The notes under the pieces: generated by a model | Seen by the model: only the letters and a program-made list of their open reading frames with translations | What the model was told of the DNA's origin: nothing | Database searches by the model: none | Assembly: GCF_000315795.1 (NCBI RefSeq) | Contig: NZ_ANHY01000003.1 | Location: forward strand, 1-64,000 | DNA length: 64,000 nucleotides | Reading direction: 5' to 3' | Source of the DNA: Caenispirillum salinarum AK4 | GTDB taxonomy: Bacteria; Pseudomonadota; Alphaproteobacteria; Rhodospirillales; Rhodospirillaceae | Made by a program: the position numbers and the translations under genes | Shown: positions 25,671 to 34,472 of the stretch, one piece after another | Position numbering within the stretch: the stretch's first letter is position 1 | How the letters are laid out: every line of letters begins with the position of its first letter

Positions 25671-26417
25671 ATGCCGGCGCCCGCCCACGATCTGGGGTCG
25701 CTCGTCACGGCGATGGAAAGCTTCGTTCCGGGCCTGGGGGGCAGGATCGGGCCGCCGTCGCCGGGGCAGATCGTGGCGGGTGCCGACAACCGCGATGCCG
25801 TCCGCCGTCTGGTGGACGGCATCGCGGCGCACTCCCCCGAAGCCGGCCGCGCCTACTGGGCGGTGCGGGCCTGGGGGATGCTGACGTGGCAGCCGGCGGT
25901 GCTGGCGGTCCTTGGTGTTCACGGTCCCGGTCTCGTGCCGCGGCTTGACGCCATGGGCCAGAGCACCGCCGGCGCTGCCGTGCTCGGGTTTACGGTGCCG
26001 GAAGAGGGCGTGCTTCGCGCCCCGCCGCCGGCGTTGATCCGCGAGGCCGGCGCCCTGCTGCGGCGGATTTCCGACGCCCTGCTCGCGGACCTGCGGGGCG
26101 TCGAGGCCATGAAGCCGGTGCTCGCCGGGCGGCTGCTGGCCGATCGGGTTCTTGGCACGCTGGCCAAGGTCGCGCCCGAGCCCGACCGCCATGCCGAGGC
26201 TTGGCTTCAGGCGCTGGGGCTTGCGGGCCAGAGCGGCCTCGTGCCGCTGGAATTGTCCGACGGGCGGCGCCGTCACGGGCTGGACCGTCGGGCCTGTTGC
26301 CTGGCGTTCCGCGTGGACGGCGGCGTACTGTGCGCCTCCTGCCCCAAGCGGCCGGAGGCGGAGCGTCTCGCGCTCATGCGCATGGAATGGGAGGACGGAG
26401 GCCATGTACAGGCTTGA
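25671..26417 (+). CDS. FhuF-like siderophore ferric reductase
   Basis: 248 residues. The C-terminal cluster RRACCLAFRVDGGVLCASCPK has the CC-x10-C-x2-C spacing of [2Fe-2S] FhuF-type siderophore-iron reductases. The rest is a helical domain with little conserved sequence, as usual in the family. It lies 2 nt after the receptor gene and overlaps the ABC ATPase gene by 14 nt. It would release iron from an imported ferric siderophore in the cytoplasm. Confidence 0.83.
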   Translation: MPAPAHDLGSLVTAMESFVPGLGGRIGPPSPGQIVAGADNRDAVRRLVDGIAAHSPEAGRAYWAVRAWGMLTWQPAVLAVLGVHGPGLVPRLDAMGQSTAGAAVLGFTVPEEGVLRAPPPALIREAGALLRRISDALLADLRGVEAMKPVLAGRLLADRVLGTLAKVAPEPDRHAEAWLQALGLAGQSGLVPLELSDGRRRHGLDRRACCLAFRVDGGVLCASCPKRPEAERLALMRMEWEDGGHVQA

Positions 26418-27171
26418 CGACATTGCCGTTCGGCACGGCGCGCGCGAGGTGCTGCGCGTCGACCGGCTGAAGATCGCCGCCGACGCCTTCACCGTCATCC
26501 TGGGCCACAACGGCTCGGGCAAGTCGACCCTGATGGGGCTGCTCGCCCGCCAGCACCGGCCGGGACAGGGCGACATCCGCCTGGACGGCATGCCGTTGTC
26601 GGCCTACAGCGCCCGGCGTCTGGCGCGGCGCGTGGCGTTCCTGCCCCAGCGCCTGCCGGAGGTGCCGGGCCTGACCGTGCGGGAACTGGTGCGGCTCGGC
26701 CGTTTCCCCTGGCGCGGCGCCCTGGGCCGCTGGCGGCCGGCGGACGAGGCGGCGGTGGCCGATGCGCTGGAATGCACCGGCGTCGCACGGTTCGCGGAGA
26801 CGCTGGTCGACCATCTGTCGGGCGGCGAGCGCCAGCGGGCCTGGATCGCCATGCTGCTGGCGCAGGGCTCGCCCATCCTGCTGCTGGACGAGCCCACCTC
26901 GGCGCTCGACCTTGCCCACCAGGTGGAGGTCCTGGCCCTGCTGCGGCGCCTGAATACCGAGCGCGGGCGGGGCGTCGTTGTGATTCTGCACGACGTCAAC
27001 CTGGCCGCCCGTCACGCCGACCGCATCGTCGCCCTGAAGGGCGGGCGGATCGTCTTCGACGGCGGCCCCGGCGCCCTGATGCAGCGCGACGTGCTGAGCG
27101 GCCTTTACGGCATCGACATCTCGCTGGTTCCCCACCCCGCGCGGCCCGAGCCGGTCGCCGTCATCGCCTGA
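26404..27171 (+). CDS. fhuC: Ferric siderophore ABC transporter ATPase, FhuC/FecE-like
   Basis: 255 residues: Walker A GHNGSGKST, Q-loop FLPQRLP, signature LSGGERQRAWIAM, Walker B ILLLDEPTSALD and H-loop ILHDVNLAARHAD, the last being typical of FhuC/BtuD-type importers. The internal ATG 26404 is the start, as it gives the family N-terminus (MYRLDDIAV). It works with the binding protein and fused permease encoded next. Confidence 0.9.
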   Translation: MYRLDDIAVRHGAREVLRVDRLKIAADAFTVILGHNGSGKSTLMGLLARQHRPGQGDIRLDGMPLSAYSARRLARRVAFLPQRLPEVPGLTVRELVRLGRFPWRGALGRWRPADEAAVADALECTGVARFAETLVDHLSGGERQRAWIAMLLAQGSPILLLDEPTSALDLAHQVEVLALLRRLNTERGRGVVVILHDVNLAARHADRIVALKGGRIVFDGGPGALMQRDVLSGLYGIDISLVPHPARPEPVAVIA

Positions 27172-27185
27172 GCCGAAGGACATTC

Positions 27186-28094
27186 ATGCGTCTTCTCACC
27201 GTCTGCCTGCTTCTGCTGGGCCTCGCCGCGCCGGCCGCCGCCGCGCCTCTCACCGTCGAGGACAGCGGCGGGACGCACACCTTCCAGGCGCCGCCCGAGC
27301 GCGTGGTCGCCCTGAGCTGGTCGCTGACCGAGCAACTGCTGAACCTGGACGTGACGCCGGTGGGCGTGGCCGATCCCGAGGGCTACCGGCACTGGGTCGT
27401 GCGGCCGGCGCTGCCCGAGGGCGTGGCGGACCTGGGCCTGCGCCAGGAGCCCAACCTGGAGCGCATCGCCGAACTTGCGCCCGACGCCATCCTTATTTCC
27501 GACGATCAGCGCGCCTTTCTGGAGCCGCTGGCGCGCATTGCGCCCGTGCTGCACTTCGAAACCTTCAGTGCCGACCACGACAACCTTGCGGCCAGCCGCG
27601 AGACCTATCAGAGGCTGGCGACGCTGCTCGACCGCGAGGGCCTGGCCGCCGAACGCCTGGCCGAGCGGGACGCGCGCCTGCAAGAGCTGCGCGAGCGGGT
27701 CCGTGCCCACTTCGACGGCGACCCGCCCAAGGTGACCGTGGTCCGTTTCCTGGACGAGGCCCGCCTGGCCGTCTATGGCGGCAACGCCATGTCCACCTTC
27801 GCGCTGGAGGCGCTGGGGCTGGAAAGCGGCCTGCCGCAGCCCGACAGCAAGTGGGGCTTCGCCATGCTGACCCTGCGCGACCTGGCCCGGCTGACCGAGG
27901 GCGTGCTGCTCTACATCGAACCCGTGCCCAAGGGCGCGGAGCAGTTCGACAAGCCGCTGTGGAAGGCGCTGCCGGTGGTGCGGGCCGGCAATGTGGAGGC
28001 CCTGCCGCCCACCTGGAGCTATGGCGGTGTGTTCTCGGTGGTCTACTTCGCCGAGGCCATCACCGACGCGCTCCTGCGGCTCGACCCGCAATGA
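27186..28094 (+). CDS. fhuD: Ferric siderophore periplasmic binding protein, FhuD-like
   Basis: 302 residues with a signal peptide (MRLLTVCLLLLGLAAPAAAA) and a class III binding-protein fold: ERVVALSWSLTEQLLNLDVTPVGVAD at the N-lobe, a long connecting helix, and a C-lobe ending VYFAEAITDALLRL. It would carry the ferric siderophore from the receptor to the FhuB-like permease. The gene overlaps the permease gene by ATGA. Confidence 0.88.
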   Translation: MRLLTVCLLLLGLAAPAAAAPLTVEDSGGTHTFQAPPERVVALSWSLTEQLLNLDVTPVGVADPEGYRHWVVRPALPEGVADLGLRQEPNLERIAELAPDAILISDDQRAFLEPLARIAPVLHFETFSADHDNLAASRETYQRLATLLDREGLAAERLAERDARLQELRERVRAHFDGDPPKVTVVRFLDEARLAVYGGNAMSTFALEALGLESGLPQPDSKWGFAMLTLRDLARLTEGVLLYIEPVPKGAEQFDKPLWKALPVVRAGNVEALPPTWSYGGVFSVVYFAEAITDALLRLDPQ

Positions 28095-30073
28095 TCGTGC
28101 GCCTGGGCCTGGGGGCGGCGCTTCTGGTGGCGCTGGTGCCGCTGCACCTGTCGCTCGGCAGCGGGTTGCCCCTCGCGGAGATTTGGCCGGCGCTGGGCGG
28201 GGCCGAGCCCGACGGCGTGGCGGCCGCGCTGCTGTCCTATGCCGCCGGGCCGCGCGTCGTGGTGGCGGTGCTGGCAGGGGCGGCCCTGGGGCTGGCGGGC
28301 AGCGTGCTGCAGCAGGTGACGCGCAACCGGCTGGTCTCGCCGCTGACCATCGGCGCCTCCTCGGGGGCGTGGCTGGCGCTGGTGGCCGGCGCGGTGGCGG
28401 CGCCCGCCCTGGCGGCGGCGCACGGCATCTGGTTCGCCATGGGCGGGGCGCTGGCGTCCACCGGGCTGGTGCTGGTGATCGCGGGGCGCAACGGCATCAC
28501 CGGCCTGCCGGTGGTGCTGGCGGGCATGGCGGTGAACCTGCTGCTTCAGGCCGTTGCGACGGTAGTGGTGCTGACCAACGGAGAAGCCGTACGCGGCCTG
28601 TTCATCTGGGGAGCGGGCGACCTGACCCAGACGGGATGGGACTGGGCCGCCTGGCTGTGGCCGCAGGTGCTGGGCGGCGTGGTGGTGCTGCTGCTGTGCA
28701 CGCGGCCGCTGATGCTTCTGAAGCTGGGCACCGAGGCCGCCGCCGGGCGCGGCCTGGCGCTGCTGCCCGTGCTGCTGGTGGCCGTCCTGGCGGCCCTGTG
28801 GCTGACGGCGAGCGTCATCACGGCGGTCGGCGTCATCGGCTTCATCGGCCTGCTGGCCCCGGCGCTGGCGCGCATGACCGGCGCCCGCTCGGCCGGTGGT
28901 GAGATGCTGGCGAGCCTGGTTCTGGGCGCGCTGGTGCTGCTGGCGACCGACGCACTGGCGCTGTTCGTCGGCCAGTACACGCGCGACCTGGTGCCGAGCG
29001 GCGCCGCCGCAGCCCTGGTCGGCGTGCCCGTGCTGATCGGACTGACGCTGGGCCGCCTGCGCGCCCAGGACCACGCGCCCCTGCGCATGCCCGAGGGGGC
29101 GGCGCGCCTGCGCCCGGGCTTTGCGGTGCTGGTGGCGGCGGGGGCGGTGGCGCTGGTGCTCGCCTCGCTGACGCTTGCCCCCACCGCCGAGGGCTGGCGC
29201 ATGGCGTGGCCGTCGGACCTGGTGCTGTCGTTGCGCTGGCCGCGCCTGCTGGCGGCGGCGGCGGCCGGGGCCGGCATGGCGCTGGCCGGCGTGGTGCTGC
29301 AGCGTCTGCTGCGCAATCCGTTGGCGAGCCCGGACATCATCGGCATTTCCTCGGGCGCCACCCTGGCGCTGGTGGGGGCGGTGGTACTGCTGGGCGGCTC
29401 CATCCACGACTTCGGCGCGCCGGTGGCGCTGCTGGGCGGCCTGGGGGCGCTGGGGGTGCTGCTGATGCTGGGCCGGCGGCAGGGACACGCGCCGGCGGCG
29501 GTGGCGCTGGTGGGCATTGCGCTCGCGGCGCTGCTGGACGCGGTGCTGCAGATGGTGCTCGCGCGGGGCGGGGCCGATGCGGTGATGATCGTCGGCTGGA
29601 TTGCCGGTTCCACCGCGCGGGTGACCGAGGGCCAGGCGCTGGCCCTGGCGGCGTCGGTGCTGCTGCTGGCCGCCGCGGCGGTGGCGGCGCATCGCTGGCT
29701 GACCCTGCTGGCGGGCGGCGAGGCCTTTGCCGCCGGCCGCGGACTGGCGGTGGGGCCGGCGCGCACCGCCCTGCTGGCCCTGGGAGCGGTGACGGCGGCG
29801 GCGGTGACGGCGGTGGTCGGTCCCATCGCCTTCGTCGGCCTCATCGCGCCGCACCTTGCCGCGCTGCTGGGCGCCCAGCGGTCGGGCCAGCACCTGATGC
29901 TGGCCTGCGGCCTGGGCGTGGTGCTCATGGTGTTGTCGGACTGGCTGGGGCGGACCATGCTGCACCCCGTGCAGTTGCCGGCGGGCGCCATGGCGTCGGT
30001 CATCGGTGGCGGCTATTTCCTGATGCTGCTGCTTGCCCGGCGCGGCGGCATCGCGGCGGGCCGCGCGGCATGA
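28091..30073 (+). CDS. fhuB: Fused ferric siderophore ABC permease, FhuB-like
   Basis: 660 residues, two FecCD-type modules in tandem, as in FhuB. Each has the conserved region after helix 2-3: LQQVTRNRLVSPLTIGASSGAWLA in the first and LQRLLRNPLASPDIIGISSGATLA in the second, and each has an ATPase coupling loop (VIGFIGLLAPALAR; FVGLIAPHLAALLG). About twenty membrane helices are expected. The ATGA overlap with the binding-protein gene indicates coupling. Confidence 0.92.
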   Translation: MIVRLGLGAALLVALVPLHLSLGSGLPLAEIWPALGGAEPDGVAAALLSYAAGPRVVVAVLAGAALGLAGSVLQQVTRNRLVSPLTIGASSGAWLALVAGAVAAPALAAAHGIWFAMGGALASTGLVLVIAGRNGITGLPVVLAGMAVNLLLQAVATVVVLTNGEAVRGLFIWGAGDLTQTGWDWAAWLWPQVLGGVVVLLLCTRPLMLLKLGTEAAAGRGLALLPVLLVAVLAALWLTASVITAVGVIGFIGLLAPALARMTGARSAGGEMLASLVLGALVLLATDALALFVGQYTRDLVPSGAAAALVGVPVLIGLTLGRLRAQDHAPLRMPEGAARLRPGFAVLVAAGAVALVLASLTLAPTAEGWRMAWPSDLVLSLRWPRLLAAAAAGAGMALAGVVLQRLLRNPLASPDIIGISSGATLALVGAVVLLGGSIHDFGAPVALLGGLGALGVLLMLGRRQGHAPAAVALVGIALAALLDAVLQMVLARGGADAVMIVGWIAGSTARVTEGQALALAASVLLLAAAAVAAHRWLTLLAGGEAFAAGRGLAVGPARTALLALGAVTAAAVTAVVGPIAFVGLIAPHLAALLGAQRSGQHLMLACGLGVVLMVLSDWLGRTMLHPVQLPAGAMASVIGGGYFLMLLLARRGGIAAGRAA

Positions 30074-30164
30074 GGACTACCGGTCCCGCGGCCGGAGCGG
30101 CGGCGCGGACCGTCTTGACCGGCATCAAGGACCGCCGCGCGGCGGCGGGGCAGGGTGATCCAGC

Positions 30165-30590
30165 GTGAAGCCTACCAACTGCTGGATCGTCGTCATGCGC
30201 ACGTTCATTCTCCTCACCGTTTCCGCCGCCGTGGGCTGGGCCGGCCTGACCTACGCCACCGTCACCCGCATCCCCACCGTGGAGGTCGTCAGCGCCCCGC
30301 AGTGCGCCACCGCCGCCGAGGACTGGTCGGCCACCCTTGCCGCCCATGGCTTCGAGGTGGTCCGAAAGGATCGGGACGCGCCGGCGGCGGGCGCGCCCTG
30401 CCTGACCGGCCGCGCCGCCGGCTTCGACCTGGAGGGCGCGGTGCCGGCCGCCGACGTCGAGCGGCTCATCCGCAAGCGCCCCCGCGGCATCTCGGGCCTG
30501 ACCATGGAGGGCGCGACCGGCGATCAGGCGCTGACGCTCAACCGCGACGGCACCCGCTCGGCCTTCACGCCGCCACCGGATAAGGGGTAA
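30165..30590 (+). CDS. DUF411-like secreted protein with degenerate metal site
   Basis: 141 residues; an N-terminal hydrophobic segment (residues 12-32) suggests export or anchoring. The layout VEVVSAPQCATAAEDWSATLAAHGFEV, then PCLTGRAAGFDLEGAVPAADVERLI and GISGLTMEG, follows DUF411 copper-associated proteins. Their CxCC-type cysteines are largely missing: only one Cys remains in the first motif, and CHTA-like is CLTG. It may have lost metal binding. An ATG at 30195 is an alternative start. It lies between the siderophore operon and a small membrane-protein gene. Confidence 0.65.
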   Translation: MKPTNCWIVVMRTFILLTVSAAVGWAGLTYATVTRIPTVEVVSAPQCATAAEDWSATLAAHGFEVVRKDRDAPAAGAPCLTGRAAGFDLEGAVPAADVERLIRKRPRGISGLTMEGATGDQALTLNRDGTRSAFTPPPDKG

Positions 30591-30595
30591 GGGCC

Positions 30596-30802
30596 ATGAA
30601 CAGGCTTCCCTGGATACTCGGCGCCCTGAGCGCCGGCGCCGCGTGGCTGCTGTGGGCGGGCGTGCTGGGAACGGCGCTGATGCTGCCCCGCACCGGCGGG
30701 ACGTGGCTGCCCCTGTCGGTGCCCGAACTGATCGGCGGCGTGATCGTCAGCACGGTGCTGTTCGGCGCCTGCGGATACCTGTTCGGCCGCATCGTCCGTT
30801 AG
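30596..30802 (+). CDS. Small two-helix membrane protein
   Basis: 68 residues with two hydrophobic segments (about 7-28 and 44-64) joined by a short loop; no family recognised. ATG 30596 is preceded by AAGGGGTAAGGGCC. The gene starts 5 nt after the DUF411-like gene, so the two probably share a transcript. Confidence 0.6.
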   Translation: MNRLPWILGALSAGAAWLLWAGVLGTALMLPRTGGTWLPLSVPELIGGVIVSTVLFGACGYLFGRIVR

Positions 30803-30945
30803 ATTCACATTATCCTAAAGTTCGCCATGTCGCTGCTGGGGTCTTGTAAATCCATTAAAAGGCTTCAAGATTATCGGCCCGTGTCATCTCGGGATCACTC
30901 CGAGGACGGCATGAGTTGAAAAGGTGTTTACTAGGGAGGATATTG

Positions 30946-31929
30946 ATGCGCTTTCATACTGTCTCCGGGGCGGCGGCCGCCATCGTTGCCCTGAGCGTGA
31001 CGGCCGCGGCCGCTCAGGACCGTGAAAACTGGCCCGACAGCTTCACCGTCGGCACCGCCTCCCAGGGTGGGACCTACTTCGCCTACGGCTCCGGCTGGGC
31101 CAACCTGGTGGCGGACGAACTGGGCATGTCCGGCGGCGCCGAGGTCACCGGCGGTCCCATGCAGAACATGGCGCTGGTCCACACCGGCGACGCCGAGTTC
31201 GGCATGACCACCATGGGCCCCGCGCGCGAGTCGATCGAGGGCACCAACCCCATCGCGCCGGGCATGAAGATGGACAACGCCTGCGCCATGTTCCCCATGT
31301 ACCAGACGCCGTTCTCCATCACGGCGCTGGCCGGCTCGGGCATCGATTCCATCGACGCCATTCCCGACGGTGCGCGCATCGGCTTCGGCCCGGCGGGCTC
31401 CACCTCCGACACCTACTTCCCGCGCATGCTGGAGACGCTGGGCGTCAACTTCGACCGCCGCAACGGCGGCTGGTCCGACCTGGGCGGCCAGCTGCAGGAC
31501 GGCCTGGTGGACGTGATCGCCTTCGCCGCCGGCATCCCGGTGCCGGCCGTCAGCCAGCTTGAGGTGCAGACCGACGTGAACATCATCGAGTTCACCGAGG
31601 AAGAGCAGCAGAAGATCCTGGAAGAGTTCCCGGTGTCCGAGTTCCAGATCCCGGCGACCACCTACCAGACGCTGGAAGAGCCGGCCCGCTCTGTCGCCAT
31701 GTGGAACTTCGCCATCGCCAACTGCGACCTGCCGGAGGACTTCGTCTACGCGGTCACCGACGTGGTGATGAGCGACAACGAGCGCATGATGAACATCCAC
31801 CGCGCCGCCAAGTCCACGGTCGTCGAGAACTGGGACAAGAACAAGGTCCTGCCGTGGCACCCCGGTGCGGCCAAGTGGTTCAACGAGAATGGCGCGTCCA
31901 TTCCCGAAGACATGATCAAGGGCGGCTGA
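30946..31929 (+). CDS. TAXI-family TRAP transporter substrate-binding protein
   Basis: 327 residues with a signal peptide ending AAAAQ. TAXI features are FTVGTASQGGTYFAYGSGWANLVADEL near the mature N-terminus and RIGFGPAGSTSDTYFPRMLE in the middle. An AGGGAGGA site precedes ATG 30946; an upstream in-frame ATG at 30916 would spoil the signal peptide. It partners the large fused permease downstream. TAXI substrates are mostly unknown, with glutamate or other dicarboxylates shown in a few cases; none is assigned here. Confidence 0.9.
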   Translation: MRFHTVSGAAAAIVALSVTAAAAQDRENWPDSFTVGTASQGGTYFAYGSGWANLVADELGMSGGAEVTGGPMQNMALVHTGDAEFGMTTMGPARESIEGTNPIAPGMKMDNACAMFPMYQTPFSITALAGSGIDSIDAIPDGARIGFGPAGSTSDTYFPRMLETLGVNFDRRNGGWSDLGGQLQDGLVDVIAFAAGIPVPAVSQLEVQTDVNIIEFTEEEQQKILEEFPVSEFQIPATTYQTLEEPARSVAMWNFAIANCDLPEDFVYAVTDVVMSDNERMMNIHRAAKSTVVENWDKNKVLPWHPGAAKWFNENGASIPEDMIKGG

Positions 31930-31970
31930 TCACAGTCCCCGCGATCGTGATATGACCGGCTAGAACGGCT

Positions 31971-32002
31971 GCGGACCGCGCTCCTTCCGGAGGGCGGTCC
32001 GC
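31971..32002 (+). other. Hairpin between TRAP binding-protein and permease genes
   Basis: GCGGACCGC (31971-31979) pairs with GCGGTCCGC at 31994-32002; an inner CTCC/GGAG extends the stem around TTCC. TTCGTTC follows, not a clean T-run. Such hairpins often raise the binding-protein to permease ratio through partial termination or 3'-end protection (inference). Confidence 0.55.
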
Positions 32003-32133
32003 TTCGTTCACGGCCCGCCGCTGCGACCGGCGGAAAACTGTCGACAATTCGCCAACAATCGTTCTTTCTTGCGTGACGAGGTTTCGGTGGGGCCATTACG
32101 GCGCCCGGAACGGGGACACGAAGGACCAGCATC

Positions 32134-34380
32134 ATGACAGATCCGGGCAAGGCGGCGCAGCACGAGGACCTGGTCATCGCCGAGGGCGTTGACGAGGAAC
32201 CCATCGAGCCCAACCGCCGCATCTTCGAGGGGCGCGGCTTCATCTTCATCAGCGCCGTCTCGACCATCTACGCCTTTTTCCACATCGCGGCGCTCAACGG
32301 GCTGGGGATTTCGGCCCTGACCGGCGGGCTGGTCCAGATCCCGTACCTGCCCGAGTTCCCCATGGAAACGTGGAACTTCCGCATCGTGCACATCGCCGGT
32401 GCACTGGGCCTGGGCTTCATGCTGTTCGCCGGGCGCGGCTTCGCCGACAGTCGCGACGACGAAACGCGGATGATGGAGTACATCGCCTGGGCGCTCATGG
32501 TGCCGGCCCTGATGTCGCTGGGCGTGGCGCTGTCGTTCGCCGTCGAGATCGCCAACGGGGTGGCCTGGAACGGCATCGACGCCGGAATCCAGTTCAAGGA
32601 AACGTGGCTGTACGGCCTGCCGCTGATGATCGCCACGGCGGGCGGCATCCTGCTGTCGTGGTTCAACAAGCGCGAGCGGACCTACATCGCCGCGGTGGAT
32701 TTCGTGCTGACGGTCTGCGCCATCTCGGTGGCGGCGTACCTGATCACCATCTACGGCACGCTGATGCGCAACTCCACCGGCACGCCGTTCGCCCCCATCG
32801 GCATTTCCATCGCCGCGGTGGCGGGGGCGCTGCTGATCATGGAGCTGACGCGCCGCGTCGCCGGCCTGGCGCTGGTGGTCATCGCGCTGGTGTTCCTGGT
32901 CTACGTCTTCGCCGGCCAGTACCTGCCGGGCTTCCTGAAGTCGCCGGCCGTGACCTGGGAGCGGTTCTTCAGCCAGGTCTACACCGATGCCGGCATCCTG
33001 GGCCCGACCACGGCGGTGTCGTCGACCTACATCATCCTGTTCATCATCTTCGCTGCCTTCCTGCAGGCGTCCAAGGTGGGCGACTACTTCGTCAACTTCG
33101 CCTTCGCCGCCGCCGGTCGGGCGCGCGGCGGGCCGGCCAAGGTCGCCATCTTCGCCTCGGGCCTGATGGGCATGATCAACGGCACCTCGGCGGGCAACGT
33201 GGTGGCGACGGGCTCGCTGACCATTCCGCTGATGAAGAAGGTCGGCTACCACAAGAAGGTGGCCGGCGCCATCGAGGCCGGCGCCTCGACGGGCGGCCAG
33301 ATCATGCCGCCGATCATGGGCGCGGGCGCCTTCATCATGGCCGAGATCACGGGCATTCCGTATACCGAGATCGCACTGGCGGCGGTCATTCCGGCCATCC
33401 TTTACTTCCTGTCCATCTTCTTCATGGTGGACTTCGAGGCCGCCAAGATGGGCATGCGCGGCATGCGCGACGACGAGCTGCCCAAGGTGCGCAACATGAT
33501 CAAGCGCGTCTACCTGTTCGTCCCCATCATCATCCTGATCGCCGCGCTGTTCATGGGCTATTCCGTGATCCGTGCCGGCACGCTGGCGATCGTCGCCGCT
33601 GCCGTGGTGAGCTGGCTGACGCCCTTCCGCATGGGGCCGAAGTCCATCATCAAGGCCTTCGACATGGCCGGCGTCATGTCCATCCAGATCATCGCCGTGT
33701 GTGCCTGCGCGGGCATCATCGTCGGCGTGATCTCTCTGACCGGCGTCGGCGCCCGGTTCTCCAACCTGCTGCTGGGCCTGGCGGGCGTGTCGCAGCTGCT
33801 GGCGCTGTTCTTCGCCATGTGCATCTCCATCCTGCTGGGCATGGGGATGCCGACCACGGCGGCCTATGCCGTCGCCGCCTCGGTGGTGGCACCGGGCCTG
33901 GTGGAGCTGGACATTCCGCCGCTGACGGCGCACTTCTTCGTCTTCTATTACGCGGTGGTCTCGGCCATCACGCCGCCGGTGGCGCTGGCATCCTATGCGG
34001 CGGCGGGCATATCGGGCGCGAACGCCATGGAGACGTCGGTGGCGTCCTTCAAGATCGGCTTCGCCGCCTTCGTGGTGCCCTTCATGTTCTTCTACAACAG
34101 TGCCCTGCTCATGGACGGGACGGTCCTGGAGATCGGCCGCGCCCTTCTGACCGCTTCGGTGGGTGTCTTCCTGCTGGCGGCGGGCGTGCAGGGCTGGTTC
34201 CTGGGCGGGCGGACCGTCTGGTTCCTGCGTATCGGCCTGGTGATCGCCGCGCTGTTCATGATCGAGGGAGGCCTGATCACGGACCTCATCGGCATCGGCG
34301 CCGCCGCGGCGGTGTTCCTGATCCAGCGGTTCATCCACCCGTCGGACGGCTCGACCATCCCGGTGCGGGGGGCGGACTGA
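32134..34380 (+). CDS. Fused TRAP transporter permease (4TM/12TM type)
   Basis: 748 residues with roughly 18-19 membrane segments. The central DctM-like part includes FASGLMGMINGTSAGNVVATGSLTIPLMKK, GASTGGQIMPPIMGAGAFIMAE and LGMGMPTTAAYAVAASVVAPGL, characteristic of the fused permeases that pair with TAXI binding proteins. The first helices correspond to the small DctQ-like subunit. It imports an unknown organic acid using an ion gradient. A strong terminator follows 30 nt downstream. Confidence 0.92.
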   Translation: MTDPGKAAQHEDLVIAEGVDEEPIEPNRRIFEGRGFIFISAVSTIYAFFHIAALNGLGISALTGGLVQIPYLPEFPMETWNFRIVHIAGALGLGFMLFAGRGFADSRDDETRMMEYIAWALMVPALMSLGVALSFAVEIANGVAWNGIDAGIQFKETWLYGLPLMIATAGGILLSWFNKRERTYIAAVDFVLTVCAISVAAYLITIYGTLMRNSTGTPFAPIGISIAAVAGALLIMELTRRVAGLALVVIALVFLVYVFAGQYLPGFLKSPAVTWERFFSQVYTDAGILGPTTAVSSTYIILFIIFAAFLQASKVGDYFVNFAFAAAGRARGGPAKVAIFASGLMGMINGTSAGNVVATGSLTIPLMKKVGYHKKVAGAIEAGASTGGQIMPPIMGAGAFIMAEITGIPYTEIALAAVIPAILYFLSIFFMVDFEAAKMGMRGMRDDELPKVRNMIKRVYLFVPIIILIAALFMGYSVIRAGTLAIVAAAVVSWLTPFRMGPKSIIKAFDMAGVMSIQIIAVCACAGIIVGVISLTGVGARFSNLLLGLAGVSQLLALFFAMCISILLGMGMPTTAAYAVAASVVAPGLVELDIPPLTAHFFVFYYAVVSAITPPVALASYAAAGISGANAMETSVASFKIGFAAFVVPFMFFYNSALLMDGTVLEIGRALLTASVGVFLLAAGVQGWFLGGRTVWFLRIGLVIAALFMIEGGLITDLIGIGAAAAVFLIQRFIHPSDGSTIPVRGAD

Positions 34381-34410
34381 TCCACGGCCCGCCGGGCCAT
34401 CGGAAAGAGG

Positions 34411-34444
34411 AGGGGCGGGGCGCTGCGGCGCTTCGCCCCTTTTT
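34411..34444 (+). terminator. Rho-independent terminator after the TAXI-TRAP operon
   Basis: A long hairpin, AGGGGCG (34411-34417) with CGCCCCT (34434-34440), continues inward through two G-T pairs into GCGC/GCGC around a 4-nt loop, and TTTT follows at 34441-34444. It closes the TRAP transcript before the convergent udgX gene. Confidence 0.85.
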
Positions 34445-34472
34445 CATGTCTGGCCGCGCCCGGCGGCGACGG

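Noticed and set aside
32008-34338. Long minus-strand open frame opposite the TRAP permease gene
   Set aside because: The His/Asp/Arg-rich product has no domain; the plus strand encodes an obvious membrane protein.
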